This document shows, piece after piece, positions 36,321 through 48,300 of a stretch of DNA of 64,000 bases. This DNA comes from Codonopsis lanceolata. Its lineage: Eukaryota > Streptophyta > Magnoliopsida > Asterales > Campanulaceae. A program made the position numbers and the translations under genes. The notes under the pieces were generated by a model. That model ran no database searches. It was not told the DNA's origin and worked only from the letters and a program-made list of their open reading frames with translations. Location: the NCBI GenBank assembly GCA_013146195.2, contig CM028381.1:94567255-94631254 (forward strand). The letters are read 5' to 3'. The first letter of the stretch is position 1; each line of letters begins with the position of its first letter.

Positions 36321-39300
36321 GTGGGTCTCCCCTTACTTACTCCCTCAGTCCCAAATTGAACAAGTATATCTATTTTTTTTGGGGGTCGATTAGACCCATT
36401 TTTTATTTTTAAATTTGGTTAATACGGTCTTACTAATTGTGAGACTGATCCTGTTTATCCATCCATTGTTTGTTGGGGGGTTAAGATTTTAGGGTGGGGC
36501 TCTGTCTAATGAATTCGAGTTTGAGAAATAAAATTATAAGATATAGAAACTAGACTAAAAGTAATTTTATACTTGTGTTGTGTACCTCTTCAATTTTGTG
36601 ACCAAGGAAACTGGACTATTGTATTATGTCTATTTTCATTTTTTATTTTTTGTTAAAATGTTCAATTATATATATATTTTTTACCATTTTAGTAGCATTC
36701 ACAATTTGAGACAGAGGGTGTATATTTTATGTATTATTATTAGCATTTACATATGTTGAATCTAGAAAAACAAGAATTGGAGAGAATTTGTGTTCATTCT
36801 TTTATTCAATCTCATTGTTCTGTCTCTCTTACAAAAACCCCCAAATACTATATACATACAACAGACAGATTCCAACTATAACAGTCTAACATTAAGTTTG
36901 TACAAGAAAACCCTCCATCTATGACAAACATACACCTGATACCCCTAAAGTTCTCTCAATACTTTAGGCTTAATACACCTTGATCCCCTATGTATTCTCA
37001 ACAACATACTACTGTGTTATATGACATGATTGTTATAGGTTGTTGTAGCTTTCATTTCCATAAAACTTGTATGCACAGTTATATGTATAAAGTATACAAA
37101 TAGACAATCACTATACAATATGTGCACAATTTTTTTTTTTTTTTTTGATAAGTATATGTGCACTATTTTTTTACAATGTTTATTGCACTTGAAATCCGAT
37201 TGAAGTGTGATTGACCATTTATAAATGGACCAAGCATATGTTTTTTTTAACCCCATTCTAGTTAATTCCACAGCTCCCACTGAATTCAATCTGCTTGCTT
37301 AGGTTTTGGTTTCCATATTCAAGGTTTCCTACATATAATTGTTTATGAGGATCCAGTATTTCTGGTTCAAGTTTGAATCTTGTGTACCCCTCCTGATAAT
37401 TTTGGAGCTCATCATTCCTCCCCTCCTGTGAAAACAAGGTTGGGCTATTTAACCTACTTTTATAATTTGAGAATTTCATTGTGGAATTTTGATGGATTAA
37501 CTTAATGTTATGTCCAGTTGTTTCATCAAAATGCATTTCCATTTCTGCTCGTTCAAGTTTCAGTTCATGCAATAACTCGTGTTTTGTTAGCCAAAAGTTA
37601 CAGTCAAGTTCATTCTTGTTCCTCTTGAAGCTTTGAAAACCCTATAAGAAGCAAATTGCCAATCAAATAATACTAGGTTATCCTCAATTTTCTTGCTTAT
37701 CAGAAGCCTAGCTTAAGCTTGTGAAACAAAGTTCTTTGCCTTTATACTTTTGAAAATTTCATTAATTTCCTTTTTGGAAATTGAACTTTATTCACTTTTA
37801 CTCACAATGTAGATGTCCACATATGAACTGATGGAAATTAAGAATCTAGTAGCTTTTACATGGAGATGTACAAACCAATAAACTAAGGTCACAATAAACT
37901 TCTTAGGTTATTGGCCATGAAGCATTGCCTCTTAAGAAGAATATCAAGCATATTGCCAGCCGCTGTTTATATTGAAGATAAAGAAACTTTTGATGGGTGG
38001 TGCACTGTTGATAGATAAGCAGATCATAGGACTAATCCAAAGCAAAGCAACAGAGGTTTAACAAAAAAGACTAGCCCTAAAGTGATTTTCTTCTTAGTGA
38101 TTTTCTCCTTGATTTATATGGAGATACTTTTCTTCATAATGGTAGTGATTCAGTACTAAAAGAAAACAATTTGAAAGTTACCACTTTTTTGGTGTCTTTG
38201 CATATCTTGATGTCATTTTTTCTTTTTCATGCAGGTACTTGTTCCATCGGAGAGTAAGACACTTCATTTATATGAAGCTAGATATCTGAAGTTGCTAGAC
38301 GAGGTAATAGACTTTTCCATGTTCCTTCTTATTCATCATGAATCATTTGAGGTTAAAATCTTTGCTTATTTCTAAATCGTTTACCGAGGCGGCAACTACT
38401 GTCAAAACAGATTAGTTTTCACAAAAGCAAGAACATCTCTGAAGGGCTGTCTTCTGCAACAAAGGGGTGTAATTTGTGCTCAGTTGCTCACTGATTTCAC
38501 AAATATCATGTTAGCATTGCTTATAGAGTCATTCTTTTCTGTTGATTGAGAACAGAGAAAATAGAGATGAGAGGAGAAGAGGTTTTAGAAGCCGTAACCT
38601 AAACTAGTTAGGCAAAGATGTATATATATGTTTGTTATAATACAAGATACATCTTATACCAAAAGAGCCCTTAATACTTCCAACAACCCCCCCTCAAGCT
38701 GGAGCATAAATGCTATGCATGCCCAGCTTATTAACTTATTAAGGACTTCGTGAAAATATCCGCCAATTGATCACCGGTCGGAACGTAGCTTGTAGCAATT
38801 ATCTTTTCCAGAAGTTTCTCACGAACAAAATGACAGTCAAACTCTGTATGTTTTGTTCGTTCATGGAACACGGGGTTAGATGCAATATGAATAGCTGCTT
38901 GGTTACACACATAGGCATTGGATTCCCAATACCAATCTCACCAAGTAGCTTGCAAATCCACACCAACTTGCATGAGCCATAGCCGTATTCTGATTCAACA
39001 CTCGATCTCGACACAACTGAATGTTTCTTACTTTTCCAAGAAACCAAGTTACCCCAAACAAATATGTTATATCCGGTAGTAGATCTCTTACTGAAAGGAC
39101 ATCCACCCCAATCAGAATCAGCAAACCCCTCCACTTTCATATGCCATGATCACGATATAATATGCCTTGTCCCGGAGGTCTCTTTGTAGAGTGCTTCCAC
39201 TCTTTCTTTAAAAATGAGGTCGGGAATCACTATCTGTGGAAAGTAATTTGGAAGTCGAGGGCTCCAAGTAGAGTGATGTTCTTTGCATGGGAAGTTTCGA

Positions 39301-42300
39301 GGGAGGCTATTTTGATTGGGGACAATCTGAGAGCTCGACTAGGGTTTGAGTCGCGTCGGGTAGGGTTGAGTCGTTGAAGGAGTAGCGTCGTGTTTTGAGG
39401 TTCACCGCCTAGGCACACTAGTTCGCCAAGCCTAGGCGACCTGTTCTGTCTTTTCGCCGCCGTCGGAAAATCGCCGGGAAGCCCATACGCGCCTCACGCG
39501 CCGGCGCGTCACCGGAAAAATCTCGCCGGAACCTCGACAAAGTGCTCAGACAGGGTCGCCTGAGGGAGTATATCGTGTGATGGTGGTTGATTTTTCGTCT
39601 TTGATCTATTTTTCAAGGGTTTTTGTCTTTGCTTTGTTCATCTCACTAGATACAGAGCAGTAGTGGATCGTGCTGTAACTTTCTGGATTTTTCATTGGAT
39701 GGGTGATGGGTTTTCAGATAGGAAGGAAGACTTTTGATGTTCGCCGGTGTTCGGTTAAAGGTCTCGAGTGTGTGAAGTTGGTGGAGAGATCCGGAGGGAG
39801 ACTCCATGAAATCTTTCTGACAATATTCGAGTTGCGTTGGGTGTGTGAATGGCTGAAGAAAGTGGAGAACTTCAAAAGTGGGTTTTGGAGAAAGATTCAA
39901 AGAAATGGCGCAAGTAGTTGTAGCAAAGGTCTCGAACAGATCCGGGAATTTCGTTAGGATTTTAGTGAGGGAGGGAGCAGGTGGGGTATGCTTTGTATCC
40001 CCGAAGGAGCAGAGAAAGTAGGTGGGGCTTGGTGGCGGAGTGGTTTGGCAGCCATGTTAGAGGCGGCGAGGCGGTGAAAGGTAAATACCCTAAGTCCTAT
40101 AAGGAGGCAATGGATATTCCTCCTTGGCCGGTCATGTCGTGAAGATTAATTCGTTTCGATGAGCGGGGAGGTGGACTTTGAGGTGGACGAAAGTTCTGCT
40201 CACGTCTGATACGAGAGGTTTTTGGAGAGATGCCCGTGGGTAGAGTTGGGGGTTGGAGTTTCAACAGCCTCCTAAGCTTGAGGTTCAGAGGTGGGTTAAT
40301 CGTAGATGGAAGGCGGTGGGTGGCGTGAGGGTGGTGGAGTTGGATGGAAATAATTTTTGTTTGAATTTCCATCAATAGAAGAAGCATCTCGCATTCGAAG
40401 GAGAAAAACTGGTTCTATTCTCAAGTTCCTCTGTTGTTGGATCGTTGGACCCCTTTTGGGTCTTTGCCATATGGAAGGTAGACATCCCCGAAGTTTGGAT
40501 TCGTGCCCTTGGATTACCCCTTCATTTGTGGGATTCAGAAGTGTTTAAGGAGATAGGCCGCAAGTGTGGAGGCTTCCTGGGGTTGATGAAGATACAGAGA
40601 AAGAGAAAATCGAGATGGGCGAGGATTACAGTTAGATTCTACGAAGAATATTCTGCTGCAGTTCGGATCGGAGTGGGCGTGGTGCGTTGTCCCATTATGG
40701 GTGGAATCAAGCCCTTTCGGTTTCAAAGGAGGACTGGCGAGGTGTCTCCGGCAATGGCGGTGTTGGGGAAATTATCGGGGAGAGGAAATGTAGGGGAGAA
40801 GGGGCGTGTTACGCATGAAAGTGGGGCTCTCGTCAAGTGTGCGGGTCAAAGCTCGGAAATTCAAGCAATGTTTTCGGTGGCATGTGGGGTAGCGATTTTT
40901 GAATTTCAAACGCACTCATCGAAAGCGAGCCGCTCCAAATAGTAGGCCTTATAAAGGGGAATGGGTTTTAGGGCTGCAGATAGGAGCCTCAAGAATCGTG
41001 GGCCGATAAAGTCTAATAACTATAAGAGGAAACCAATATGGGTTTGGGTTCAGAAAGCCAAGAGTGTCAAGAGCGAGGGAAAGTTACTGAGTGCAGTACG
41101 GAGGTTATAGGAGGAAAGTTGAGTGGGCCATTTCGGTCGATTTTGTGCCCCCTAATAGCTTCGCTTTTGGGTCTAAGCCGGGACTTGTAAGGTGACGAAT
41201 GAGGAGGAAGGGGAGGCAACGAGCTCGAAAGACACGGTTGATGGTGGCGCAAAGTTTGTAGGTGCAGTTCGTGCAGAGAGATGGAGGTCGAGCTTGAGTC
41301 GAGAAGATTCGGCGTCGACAAAGGGATGGAGGTATGGACAATTCGAGTCGGTGTGGAACAAAGACAAGATGACATCCAGAAGAATGTATACAGTGGTGAT
41401 AGTACAGGTCGATTCAGCGGGTGATGCTCAACTAGGTAGGCTTTTGGGGCTCGGCTAGTGGTAAAGATGTCGCCCTTGTGAAGCAATTCCGATTAGTGTG
41501 ATCATCATAGTGTAGATGAAGATGAGACTATTATGATCGAATCGAGGAGGAGGATATTTCGTTATGGGCTAAGAGAAGGGCGGATAGATTTGGTAGGTTT
41601 TGGGAATCCTTTGATGGTTTTGAAGATAAATTGCTGGACTTATTCTTTGGATATTGAGAAGAAATGGAGGTCTACAGAGGAAGGTAGTATCAAGAAAAGT
41701 GTAAAGCAAGAGACAAAGGAAAAAGAGAGTGAAGAATCATGTGTAGTCCGAACTATGAGCGATTAAAGGGAAAGTGGGGGATGATGGGTGGGAAAAAAAT
41801 TTGTTTGATTATGCATCTACGGATTTTATCTTGGAATGTGCGGGGTATTAATGATGTGGATAAACGAGGTATTATTAAGGCTGCGTTGCGGAGATGGAAG
41901 CCTCATTTTGTCTGTCGATTGAAACTAAGATTGATAAGGTAAACAGGAAAGTGATCTCCGACTTATGGGGAGTAGGTGGTTAGGCTGGGAGTGTTTAGAT
42001 TCGGTGGGGGCAGCGGGAGGGATAATAGTTATGTGGGATCGCGGTGTTTTTCAAGGTTGGACTCTGTTGTGGGCTCTTCCTCTGTCTCATGCTTCGAAGA
42101 TGGAAGAAAATGATAGATTGTGGGTTTTCTCGGGTGTTTATGGTCCATGTGCGGTGGATAGAAGAGTCTTGTGGGAGGAACTTTTATCGTTAAGCGTAAG
42201 TGGAATGCCCTTGGTGTATAGGTGGTGATTTCAATGTGGTTCGCTTCCGCGAGCAGTGCTGCTTCCCGAGTCTATACTCGAGCTATGTCGGAGTTTAATG

Positions 42301-45300
42301 ATTTTATTAATGTAGGGGAATTGGTAGATTTAGCTTTGTCGGGAGGAGATTTTACTTGGTTCGAGAGATGGGAATACTTCGCAATTTTCTCGCATAGACA
42401 GGTTCCTTATTTCGGTGACTGGGAGGAGTTTTTTTGAGTTCAGTCTGTTTGCCTAGAGTTATTTCGATCATGTTCCCCTTCTTCTTGAGTGTGGGGGCTT
42501 TTGAAAGGAAAGGTCCGTTTAAATTTGAGAATATGTGGTTGAAGGCCGGGGTTTGCGGATTGGGTTAAAGAAAAATGGTCTTCATATTCGGTTGTAGGAG
42601 ACCCTAGCTTCACTTTGGCTAGGAAGCTTAAATTGCTCAAAGAGGACTTGAAAGTGTGGAATAAAGAAGTTTTTGGTAAGCTGGGAGTAAGGATTAATTC
42701 TTTGATGGAGAGAATCGGTGGCTTGGATGGGTTAGTAGGGGTTCGAGCTTTGAGCAAGGAAGAGGAGCTGCTTCGTCGAATTTGCAAAGGGATTTAGATC
42801 GTTATTGCTTTGCGAAGAGATCGGTTGGAAGCAAAAATCCGAATTCAATGGCTCGAAGGGGATAGAAATACTAAATTTTTTCATAGAATGGCTAGTGCCC
42901 ACAAGTCGCGAATCAGATTAGGGAATTATGGATCGATGGAGTTCGGTTGTCGGATAGCAAGGATATTAAGGAAGGTATTGTGGGTTTCTATCATCGGTTA
43001 TTTTAAAGCAGAGGAGTGGCGGCCTTCGTTCAACACACATCTTTTACTTGTCTTGATGTAGATGACGGTAATTTTAGGAGCTTCCTTTTTCGAAGAGGAG
43101 GTTGTGGTAGCCCTTCGTGGTTTAAAGGGTGATAAAGCAGGGTCCCGATGGTTTTTCTATGGCCTTCTTCCGGCATTGTTGGGAGATAATCAAGGAGGAT
43201 TTGATGAGGGTGTTTCACTATTTTCACGAAAACTTGTGCTTTGAGAGAAGTCTGAATGCTTCCTTCATAACTCTAATTCCAAAAAGAAAGGCGAAGGATT
43301 TGAGCGACTTGGACCTATCGGTTTAGTGGGTGGTGTCTACAAATTAATTGCTAAGGTGTTATCTTTGCGATTAAGAAAGGTATTGAGTAAAATTATTTCG
43401 GTGAACCAACATGCTTTTGTGGGGGATCGTCAAATTGTGGATGCCTCTTTTATAGCCAATGAGGTGGTGGAGGCTAGACTTAAAAGTGGAGATCCGGGTT
43501 TGATCTCGCAAGTTAGACATTGTGAAGGCGTATGATCATGTCAAGCTGGGATTTTCTTTTATATTTCTTTGGAGAGGATGGGGTTTGGTCTTAAGTGGCG
43601 GAAGTGGATTCTTTTTGCATCTCGGCAGTTCGTTTTTCGGTGTTGGTGAATGGTGAGCTGCAGGATTCTTTGCTAGTTCGAGGGGTTGAGGCAAGGAGAT
43701 CCTCTTTCTCCTTTTTTATTTATCATTGTGATGGAGGCTTTGAGCAAGATGTTGGATAGAGGCGTGTGGGGTGGTTTTTGAAGGGGTTTAATGCGGGTAG
43801 AGGTAGTGGAGAGGAAGTGATAGTGTCCCATCTTTTATTTGCGGATGATACGCTTGTTTTTGTGGGGCTAACTCTCATCGGTTAGGTTATTTGCGGCTTG
43901 TGCTCCTCTTCTTTCAAGCGGTTTCGGGATTGAGAATTAATATCGCTAAGAGCGAGATTATTCGGTTGGCGTGGTGGCTAATTTGATTCCCTTGGCCAAT
44001 TTTTTGGTTGCAAGGTTGGGGGCCTTCCGACGGTGTATCTTGGGTTACCTTTAGGAGCGAAGCATAAAAGTAAAGAGATGTGGATCTCGTCATCGAGAGG
44101 TTCGGCGGAGATTGGCGGGTTGGAAAAAACAGTATCTTTGAAAGGGGAAGGCTAACTCTAGTGAAAAATACTCTCTCTAGCCTTCCCACTTATTTTATGT
44201 CTCTTTTGTGCTTCGGTTTCGGTTCGCAGACTTGAAAAATTGGAGAGAGATTTTACGTGGGATGGGTCTTTGGAGGTGCGAAAGTTTCATTTGGTTAGAT
44301 GGGAGAAAGTCGTGATAGTGTGAGAAATGGAGGCTTGGGGATAAAAATCTTAAGTTTTTTAATTTGGCTCTTTTGGGGAAGTGGCTTTGGAGATTTGTGG
44401 TGGATAGGAATGCTTGGTGGAGGAGAGTGGTGGTGAGCTTGTATGGTGAGGGTGAGCATTTGTGGTTTCAGAAAGATGTTCCTACTGTATGGGGTGGGGG
44501 TTTGGAAAGGAGTCGGGAAGGGTTGGGCTCGGTTTGAGAGACACATCTCTTTTGAGGTTGGAAATGGGTCTACAATTAGATTACGGAAGGATAAATGGTG
44601 TGATGACAGGGAGCTTTGGAGATCTTTCCCAGATTTGTTTAATTTAGCAAGTGAGAAAGATTGCTTAGTAAGTTCGATTTTGAATATAGAGGAAGGGAAA
44701 GTCTCTTGGAGTCCCATATTTCGGAGAGATCTTCAAGATTGGGAGATGGACTCTTGTGTTCAGTTTTTGCTAAGTTATACTCTCGCTCGGTGGGGCGGCG
44801 GGGAGGATAGGGTGGTGTGGGCGGGCTCGAAGAGGAAGATTTTTACGTTAGATCCTATTATCATATTCTTTCAAGCAGAGAGAGAGATTGTGTTCCTTGG
44901 CGGAGTATTTGGAGAGTGAAAGCTCAGAGTAGAGTTTTGTTTTTGCATGGGAAGGCTAGTGAAGCCATCCTTACACAGGGGATAATTTGCGGAGGCGTCG
45001 AGTGATATATGTGAATTGGTGTTTCATGTGCAAAGGATGTGAAGAAAGTGTGAATCACTTGTTCTTTGCTTTATACTGCCTATTGTGTCTATGCTTTGGA
45101 ATTTAATGCTTGAGTCGTTCTCTTTGCTTGGGTGATGCCGAGATCATTAAAGATCTCCTTTTGAGTTGGTCTTTGTACAAGCGGAGAAGAAGGATCAGCT
45201 TTTGCACGCAGTTCCTCTGGGTATTTGGTGGATCATTTGGAGGGAAAGGAATAGGAGGGTGTTTGAGGATGAGGAGAGGGCGGTGGATAAGTTAAAGGAT

Positions 45301-48300
45301 GAGTTACTTAAATGCGTTGTCTTTTGGGGGTTGAGGACACTAATTCTTCCAACATTCATAACATTTCTTGTATCGATTTTGTGAATAGTCTTTCTATAGA
45401 TTAGTCTGTTTTGTGTATGCTTATAGTTTGTAAAAAGGCCGCGTCTCCTGTTTAGACGCTTTGGTATATAATACTTTACTTATCAAAAAAAAAAAAGTTT
45501 ATGTTAATAGTTGTTTCATGTGTAAAAAGGAGGAGGAAACAGTTAGTTAATCACTTGCTCTGCAGTGCCTGGTGCTCTGGAGTCCTATGGGATTCCTTTT
45601 TTTGTGCGGCAGATATTTCTTGGGTGATGCCAAGGACTTCTCTTCATTTTCTTCATGGTTGGGGCTCTTCCAGTAGTATAAGCAACAATAGAAGATGGAA
45701 GTCTATTCCTTTGGCAATTTGGTAAAGTGTTTGGAAGGAGAGGAACCATAGGGTGTTTGACAATGAGGAGGTAGATGTCGACAGACTAAAGGATGTGCAT
45801 CAACTTCTGGATGTGGCTTCAAGTTCAGGGGATTCTAATGTACACGGTTGCGCCTCCGTTTTGGCACTTTGATTTTTATATATTTATTACTTAACAAAAA
45901 AAAAATAGTGGATAGATTGTAGATTTATTTCTTTTGGTCTTGTATACTCCCTGTGTACAAGGACGCGTCACCTCATTTGACGCAGTGTTAATATTACGAT
46001 TACTTATCAATTTTTTATCAAGAAGCCTTCAATACCTCTCTGGCTTAGCAAATCTCTCACCCGCTTCAGCTTTAAGCCTGTAAGTTTCGTGTTCGGATCC
46101 ATAGGAGTCTCCGAAGGCTTTGCCCTAACATGCTGCCTCACTCAACAAGTCACACATACTTTTTTTGGGACAAAAAGATGCCTTGCTTGCATCGGGCAAC
46201 CTTAATCCCTAGGAAGTATCTCAAATAAGCAAGATCCTACGTTTGAAACCTTTCCTATAGGAACCCTTTCAATGAATTAATATGTGCACCGTTACGTCCA
46301 CTAATGACAATTTCATCCACCTAGACAACCAACAATATAATGCCTGCACTACTCCGCTCATAGAATACTGAGTGATTGCTATGACACCTCATAAGCCCAA
46401 ACTTGAGCACTACCTCACTAAATCTCTCAAACCATGCGCGTGGAGATTGTTTAAACCTATATAACCACCGCCTTAATATGCATACCAACCCAGACTCTCC
46501 CCTTGAGTAACAAACCCAGGAGGTTGCTCATGTAAACCTCTTCATGTAAATCACCATCAAGAAATGCATTTTTGACATCAAGCTTTAGAAGATGTAGCAA
46601 GAGAGATAAGCAAACAGACAAATTTAAGCTTAGCAACCGGAGGAAAAGTGTTAGAATAATCTACACCATATGTTTGAGCATACCCCTTGGCAACAAGGCA
46701 AGCCTTAAGGTGCCAATGAACCATCTGGATTAACCTAAACGGTGTAACCCCACTTGCACCCTATATCATGTTTACCTGCTCATAATGAAACTAAATCCCA
46801 AGTATGATTGTGTGTAAGGGCATTCATTTCCTTTTCCATAGCTGCCTTTAGGATGACCCATTGTTTCTGACACAGACTTAGGAATAGAATGGGCATATTT
46901 CCTTTGAGAGCATGTGCGACGGGTGTATACCTGCTCAACAAGAGGACGAGGTATTTGCTGGACATGGAAAGATGTAGACTCCACAACTCGATAGATGAGA
47001 AAGTCATCATCGGAAACAGCCTCAATTGGCTGAACATGAGATGTAGGATAGAAAGGAATAGACTCTTGAAAAGTAACATGATTCAAGTCAGGAGAAAAAC
47101 ATTGATATCCTAAGTACGAGAATAACCCAAAAAGATACATTTGAGTGCCTTAGGATCTAACTTGGTGATATGAGGACGATGATCATGAACAAAGCACACG
47201 AACCTGAATATCCTAGGAGACCGAGAATAGAGACTCGGATGGAAAAAAGACTCGATGAAGAATTTCTCCATGAAGAACATTAATGGCATGCAGTTGATGA
47301 GATGACTCACAATTAACACAGCCTCTGCCCAAAATATTTTAGAGACATGCATCTTAAAAGAAAGAGCACGGGCAACCTCTGGGAGGTGAATTTTTTTTCT
47401 CTCAGTACACAACCTCTAAAAAGCGTATCAGATCCTTGGTGGAGCATGCCATGAGCTGTCGTAAATTTGGAGTAAACAGTAGAGTATTATTCTTGTGCAT
47501 TATCACTGCGAAGAAGTTTGATAGGCACACCAAATTGAGTTTTAATCTCAGAACGCAGAAAAAATATCAAACAACTCACAATGATGTTTCATTAAATAAA
47601 TCCAAGAAACACGAGAATGATCGTCCACAAAAGTAACAAAACCGCGTGAGGATTGTCGTTGATAGGTGCTATTTGTGTAAACGAGAGGAAGAGACTGTTA
47701 ATCACCTTCTTTTTCATTGTCCGGTAGTGAGGGATCTTTGGCATATTGTTTTCAGATCGGTTGGAATCTTGTGGGTTATGCCTCGATCGGTAATTCAACT
47801 TTTGTTAGGTTGGTCTGTGTACAAGAGCACAAGGAAAAATAAGTGTTGAGTTACAGGTCCTCTCGTGATTTGGTGGAATATTTGGCTAGAGAGGAACGGG
47901 AGGGTTTTTGACAATATAGAAGCAAATCTTGGATCGTCTCAAGAAGAATGTTTTGCAGTCTATTGAGCTGTGGTGTTTAAAGATGGATCCATCCGAGGGG
48001 GAATCTTTTGTTAATATTACTGACAGTTTTGTCGGTTTATAATTGTTTGTGTTTTGTATATGTCCCGTGTACAAGGATGCGTCTTCTGTTTTGACGCTTT
48101 TTATATTTAATATACTTTATTTATATTAAAAAAAAAGGTAACAAAATACACATAACCTAACTTTAAGACAACATGATTAGGTCCCCAAATGTTCGAATGG
48201 ACTACATCAAATGGGGCATGAGCCCGTTTATTAACCCTAGGAATATACGAAATACGATAGTGCTTTGCAAACTGACATGCGTCACATCCAGAAGCCGACA

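Larger units (their letters stand above)
39346..45494 (+). mobile_element. L1-type LINE (LINE-c), near full length
   Basis: About 6.1 kb with a GC-rich 5' region (39400-39560), ORF1 (about 39690-41460), ORF2 (41811-45384), a short 3' UTR with GACGCTTTGGTATATAATAC and a poly-A tail (45482-45494). It separates the two halves of LINE-b. The exact target duplication could not be fixed. Confidence 0.82.

Noticed and set aside
41067..41486. Minus-strand open frame of 139 codons
   Set aside because: Complement of LINE-c ORF1 with shadow frames on the same stretch; no independent evidence.
42440..42787. Minus-strand open frame of 115 codons
   Set aside because: Shadow of the LINE-c ORF2 region.
44295..44717. 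Minus-strand open frame of 140 codons
   Set aside because: Shadow of LINE-c ORF2; Ser/Pro-rich composition is typical of the reverse strand of such regions.
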